64,000 bases of DNA, taken from NCBI GenBank assembly GCA_019510435.1, contig JAEKKJ010000015.1:1-64000 (forward strand), read 5' to 3'. Positions 60,957-64,000 of the stretch are shown here, in pieces. Within the stretch, counting starts at the first letter, position 1. Every line of letters begins with the position of its first letter. The notes under the pieces are model-generated. The model ran no database searches. It was not told the origin of the DNA and saw nothing but the letters and a program-made list of their open reading frames with translations. Both the position numbers and the translations under genes were made by a program. This DNA is from Caulobacterales bacterium. Its GTDB lineage: Bacteria > Pseudomonadota > Alphaproteobacteria > Caulobacterales > Caulobacteraceae.

Positions 60957-61904
60957 ATGCTCCCGGACCTCAACCTGCTGCGCGTGCTGGACGTAATGCT
61001 GGAGGAACGCAGTGTGACGCGTGCGGGCGCACGGCTCGGCCTGTCGCAATCCGCGGTCAGCCATGCCCTCAACCGTCTGCGTCACCAGTTGAACGATGAA
61101 CTGTTCGTGCGGGGTCCATCGGGCATGCAGCCGACGGCGCGCGCCCTGGACCTCGCCGCCGGCGTGCATGCCGCCATGAGCCAGCTGCAGGCCACCCTCG
61201 CGCCGGCTGACTTCGATCCGGCCACGACCACGCGGCGGTTCACGGTGATGGTCGGCGCCTACGCGGCCTCGGTCCTGGCCCCGCCCCTGATGCAGCGCCT
61301 GGCCGAGGTCGCGCCGGTGGCCGAACTGTCGTTCAGCGATCACCCCACCGAGGTGGTCGACCTGCTGGACGCACGGCAGGCGGACTTCACGGTGGCCAGC
61401 GTGGTCTCCGCGCCGTCGCGCTTCGCCTACGAGCGACTGATCGCCGAGGAGCTGACCTGGGTGGTGAGCATCGACTCGCCGCTGGCGGGGAGGCCGGCCG
61501 ACCTCGGGGCGCTGGCCGAGACCCCGCAGATCGTCGTCGCGCGGCGGCCGGCGGGGCTCATGGACGAGCGGGCGAACCGGCGCGGGGTGGTGCTGCGCGC
61601 CAGCTGGGAGGACGGCGGGGCGTTCGATGCCGCCCTGGCCGCCGCGGGCCTGACCCGGCGGGTGGCGGTGACGATGCCGGACACCAACTCCGCCCTGGCG
61701 GTGGCGCGGCGCTCGCACCTGGCCACCTTGGCGCCCCGCCGCCTGGCGCTGGCCTGGGCCCAGGCCGGGGGCCTTGCGCTCATCGAGCCGCCCTATCCGT
61801 CGCCGCCGGTGGAGATCGGGCTCATGTACCTGAAGGAACGCCTGCAGGAGCCGCCGATCGCCTGGATGCGCGGCCTGATCCGGGAGGTGGCGCAGGACCT
61901 CTAA
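60957..61904 (+). CDS. LysR-family regulator, divergent from the efflux operon
   Basis: 315 residues. Winged helix LRVLDVMLEERSVTRAGARLGLSQSAVSHALNRLR, then a substrate-binding domain. The 156-base intergenic region to the pump operon should hold its sites; the stretch 60916-60950 (ATGATATGTG...CGCATAATG) is an imperfect palindrome that could serve. GAAGGTG precedes the ATG at 60957. It likely activates the efflux operon in response to an aromatic or drug ligand. Confidence 0.9.
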   Translation: MLPDLNLLRVLDVMLEERSVTRAGARLGLSQSAVSHALNRLRHQLNDELFVRGPSGMQPTARALDLAAGVHAAMSQLQATLAPADFDPATTTRRFTVMVGAYAASVLAPPLMQRLAEVAPVAELSFSDHPTEVVDLLDARQADFTVASVVSAPSRFAYERLIAEELTWVVSIDSPLAGRPADLGALAETPQIVVARRPAGLMDERANRRGVVLRASWEDGGAFDAALAAAGLTRRVAVTMPDTNSALAVARRSHLATLAPRRLALAWAQAGGLALIEPPYPSPPVEIGLMYLKERLQEPPIAWMRGLIREVAQDL

Positions 61905-62086
61905 CCCGGGCGCCGGTCCGGCGACGCCGGCGCATAGATGGCCGTGACGTTCTCATCGCCGACGACGATCACGGAGGGCCAGGGCTTGGGCGGCGCGGCC
62001 ATCAGTTGATCGATCATGCGATGGAGTTCTGCGCGCTCGGCCTGGCTCGCGGCGTCGCCTCTGGTCTGCTCGGCGTCGTCCGCCAT
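61901..62086 (-). CDS. Small hypothetical protein (61 residues) after the kinase-like gene
   Basis: From the ATG at 62086 preceded by AAGGAGG at four bases. Sequence begins MADDAEQTRGDAASQAERAEL; helix HRMIDQLMAAPPKPWPSV and strand VIVVGDENVTAIYAP follow. No known family. The stop overlaps the convergent LysR stop by four bases. It is 86 bases downstream of the kinase-like gene on the same strand and could be co-transcribed. Confidence 0.7.
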   Translation of the reverse strand: MADDAEQTRGDAASQAERAELHRMIDQLMAAPPKPWPSVIVVGDENVTAIYAPASPDRRPG

Positions 62087-62172
62087 CCGGCCTCCTTCAG
62101 CCCAAGGCTGGAATTCGCCGGCGTCCGTCAGGTTCCCGACCCGGTTCCAGACGAAGGTCCCGAGGGGCACGA

Positions 62173-62955
62173 TCAGGCCCGCGGACCGCGCGCCAAGGCT
62201 TCGGACAGCGCCCGGGTAAAGGCTACGAGCCCCGGCCAACGGTCCGCCGGATCGGCCGCCGCGGCGCGCGCCAGGACCCGCTCCAACGCCGGCCAGGCGT
62301 CCCGCAGCCGCGGGGCCTCGCCGCCTCCAGCGTGGGGTAGGCCCATGCCGCTGTCGCCCAGCATGATGCGGCAGGCCATGGCCGCCACCGCCTGCTGCTC
62401 GGCGGCGGCGCGCGAGGCGTCATCCTCGGCGCCCAGCAGGCGCGCGGCGCCGAACTCCACGAGCCACAGGCGGTCGGCGAGGTCCACGCGGACGTTCAGC
62501 GGGTGCACGTCGCCGTGCAGCACGCCCCGCTCGTGCAACTCCACGTAGAGGCCGGCGAGTCGCTCGGCGATCTGCGCCCGGCGCACCAGGGAAGCCGGCG
62601 GCTCGCGCGACCAGGCCACCAGGTCCTGCCCCTCGCACCACGAGAGCGCCAGCCAGGCGTTTGCATCGGGATCGGCGTCCAGCACCCGCGGCGTCCAGGG
62701 CATGCCCGCGACCTCGAGCATCTGCAGGATCTCGCCCTCGTGGCGCAGGCTGTTCCGCAGGCGGTCGGGGGCTGCGGCCGGCAGGCGCTTCAGGGCGGCC
62801 GGCGCGCCGCGCGGCCCCAGGGCGAGCCAGACCTCGGCCTCACCGCGCGCCGGGATGCGCCGGACGGGCTCGTAGCCGCCGTACGCCCGGGGCGCTTGCG
62901 GCGGATCGGCGACCGGCAGGAAGTCGGCGTCGGGTTCCAGGCGGCTCTGATCCAC
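62173..62955 (-). CDS. Protein-kinase-fold protein with EFG in place of DFG
   Basis: 260 residues from the GTG at 62955. A longer frame starts TTG 63003, but those 16 codons have AT-rich third positions unlike the gene. Kinase features: K56 in AALKRL, Glu in HEGEI (73/75), catalytic loop H147-G-D-V-H-P-L-N154 and E167-F-G in place of DFG. The HGDxHPxN loop is that of Lanthipeptide/Rio/APH-like kinases. The DFG-to-EFG change alters the Mg site, so it may be weakly active or a pseudokinase. There is no signal peptide, and the target is unknown. Confidence 0.8.
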   Translation of the reverse strand: MDQSRLEPDADFLPVADPPQAPRAYGGYEPVRRIPARGEAEVWLALGPRGAPAALKRLPAAAPDRLRNSLRHEGEILQMLEVAGMPWTPRVLDADPDANAWLALSWCEGQDLVAWSREPPASLVRRAQIAERLAGLYVELHERGVLHGDVHPLNVRVDLADRLWLVEFGAARLLGAEDDASRAAAEQQAVAAMACRIMLGDSGMGLPHAGGGEAPRLRDAWPALERVLARAAAADPADRWPGLVAFTRALSEALARGPRA

Positions 62956-63085
62956 GGATAGGGGTTGGTAAACCTTAGGTAGAGAGCTTGGCCGCGCCGA
63001 CAAGGCGACGCAACGCCGGGAAGCTTCACTTCACAAGGTTGTGTGATACACTAAAAAGTAGAGTTAAATCGCCGCGACGGCGCCG

Positions 63086-64000
63086 CTAGGCGACCACGTC
63101 CAGGCGCTCGAGGCCCCGGAAGAACGGCAGGCCGCGCCAGGCCGGCGGCGCGGCCGGATCCGAGAGCCGCAGGTCCGGGAAGCGCGCAAAGAATCGGCTC
63201 AGCGCCACCTGGGCCTCCAGCCGCGCCAAGGGCGCGCCGATGCAGATGTGGGCGCCTCCGCCGAACGCCACGTGCGGCCGGTGCTTGCGGCTGACGTCGA
63301 AACGGTGCGGGTCCTCGAACACGGCCGGGTCGCGGTTGGCGGCGCGCAGCCAGGTGTTCATCACCTGGCCGGGTTTCAGCGGGCAGCCGCCCACCTCCAT
63401 GTCGTGCGAGGCGATGCGGGCCGTCAGGTCCACCGGCGGCTCATAGCGCAGGACCTCCTCGACCACCGCATTCACGATGCCCGGATCGGCCACCAGCTTG
63501 GCCAACTCCTGCGGATGGGTGAGCAACAGGCGCACGCCGTTGCCGATGAGGTCGGTGGTGGTGAGGTTGCCGCCGATGAGCAGCGCCGTGAGGTTGATCC
63601 GCAGCTCGTCTTCCGAGAGGTCCGCGCCCTCCGCCTGCAGGCGCACCATGTCGGTCAGCAGGTCGTCGCGCGGCGCCTGGCGGCGCGCCTCCATGGTCTC
63701 GGCGAAATAGGCGTTGAGCGCCTGGCTCGCGGCCTCCATCTCGACCGTCCGCTCCGGGGTGCGGAAGGGGTTGAACACCTCGATCACGGCCTCGGACCAG
63801 GCGCGGAACTGGGCCAGCCGTTCGGTGTCGACGCCCAGGATGCGGGCGATCACGTCGATGGGGATCGGCACGCAGAAGCGGCTCATCAGGTCGAACGGCC
63901 CCTCCCCTGCCGACAGGGCGTCCAGGGCCGCGTCGACGATGGCCTCCACCTGGGGCCTGCAGCGCGCCACGCGGGCGTACAGCGCCTGGGCCAGCGGCGG
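63086..64000 (-). CDS. Cytochrome P450, C-terminal part, runs off the window
   Basis: 305 codons to the window edge. ExxR in EEVLRYEPP, the heme loop FGGGAHICIGAPLAR with the cysteine ligand, and an I-helix GGNLTTTD where the usual acidic residue before Thr is Leu, a variant known to me from some alphaproteobacterial families. It should oxidise a small molecule with ferredoxin partners not seen here. The N-terminal 100 or so residues lie to the right. Confidence 0.93.
   Translation of the reverse strand, partial: PPLAQALYARVARCRPQVEAIVDAALDALSAGEGPFDLMSRFCVPIPIDVIARILGVDTERLAQFRAWSEAVIEVFNPFRTPERTVEMEAASQALNAYFAETMEARRQAPRDDLLTDMVRLQAEGADLSEDELRINLTALLIGGNLTTTDLIGNGVRLLLTHPQELAKLVADPGIVNAVVEEVLRYEPPVDLTARIASHDMEVGGCPLKPGQVMNTWLRAANRDPAVFEDPHRFDVSRKHRPHVAFGGGAHICIGAPLARLEAQVALSRFFARFPDLRLSDPAAPPAWRGLPFFRGLERLDVVA

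Overview
This window comes from a GC-rich alphaproteobacterium, most likely Caulobacterales (Caulobacter or Phenylobacterium type). The support is the gene order (DEAD-box helicase and GGDEF protein, long suf operon, anmK/tyrS, bcp, M23 peptidase with bactofilin, prfB, PBP1A, amiC, rne), the GWW motif at the extreme C-terminus of RNase E, an NDUFA12-type complex I accessory protein and a TonB-dependent receptor. It looks like ordinary chromosomal backbone with short accessory insertions. I see no rRNA, tRNA, CRISPR array, prophage or insertion sequence.

Layout. 1-160: start of a secreted protein that leaves the window. 0.6-3.5 kb: degradosome-type helicase and a diguanylate cyclase. 3.5-5.2 kb: PaaG-like enoyl-CoA hydratase and a beta-propeller protein. 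5.2-12.4 kb: tightly overlapping minus-strand operon iscR - cysteine desulfurase - sufB - unknown - sufC - sufD - sufS - sufT - sufA for Fe-S cluster assembly. 12.6-13.9 kb: hydrolase and small proteins. 13.9-17.7 kb: membrane protein with an OmpR-type regulator and histidine kinase. 17.8-19.6 kb: Baeyer-Villiger-type monooxygenase. 19.9-25.7 kb: anmK, tyrS (with a possible tyrosine leader peptide), bcp, M23 peptidase, bactofilin, and prfB with its programmed frameshift. 25.8-35.0 kb: PBP1A, AmiC, RNase E, M48 peptidase and a DsbA-like lipoprotein, so cell-wall and envelope genes surround RNase E.

35.3-41.2 kb: dienelactone hydrolase, FAD oxidoreductase, a frameshifted aldehyde dehydrogenase and a TonB-dependent receptor. 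41.3-42.3 kb: thiS-thiG. 42.4-44.7 kb: aroQ-accB-accC. 44.7-48.1 kb: Na/Pi cotransporter and a type-B carboxylesterase, apparently inserted between accC and aat. 48.2-50.0 kb: aat, DUF2155 and NDUFA12 proteins, with aat overlapping the DUF2155 gene antisense. 50.2-52.6 kb: an 816-residue protein built from the C-terminal half of a B12-dependent ribonucleotide reductase without the recognisable catalytic barrel. 52.7-56.7 kb: pentapeptide-repeat protein, aspS, flavodoxin-like protein and UspA. 56.8-61.9 kb: tripartite drug-efflux operon with a divergent LysR regulator. 61.9-64.0 kb: a 61-residue protein, a kinase-fold protein with EFG in place of DFG, and a truncated cytochrome P450.

The observations I would follow up first are the degenerate NrdJ-like protein (50151-52601), the possible Tyr-Tyr leader peptide and attenuator ahead of tyrS (20992-21135), the antisense overlap of aat with the DUF2155 gene, and the hairpin that displays the ribosome-binding site of the diguanylate cyclase gene in its loop. 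The prfB frameshift site is intact and textbook. Locus numbers and Caulobacter gene names quoted below are from memory and were not looked up.
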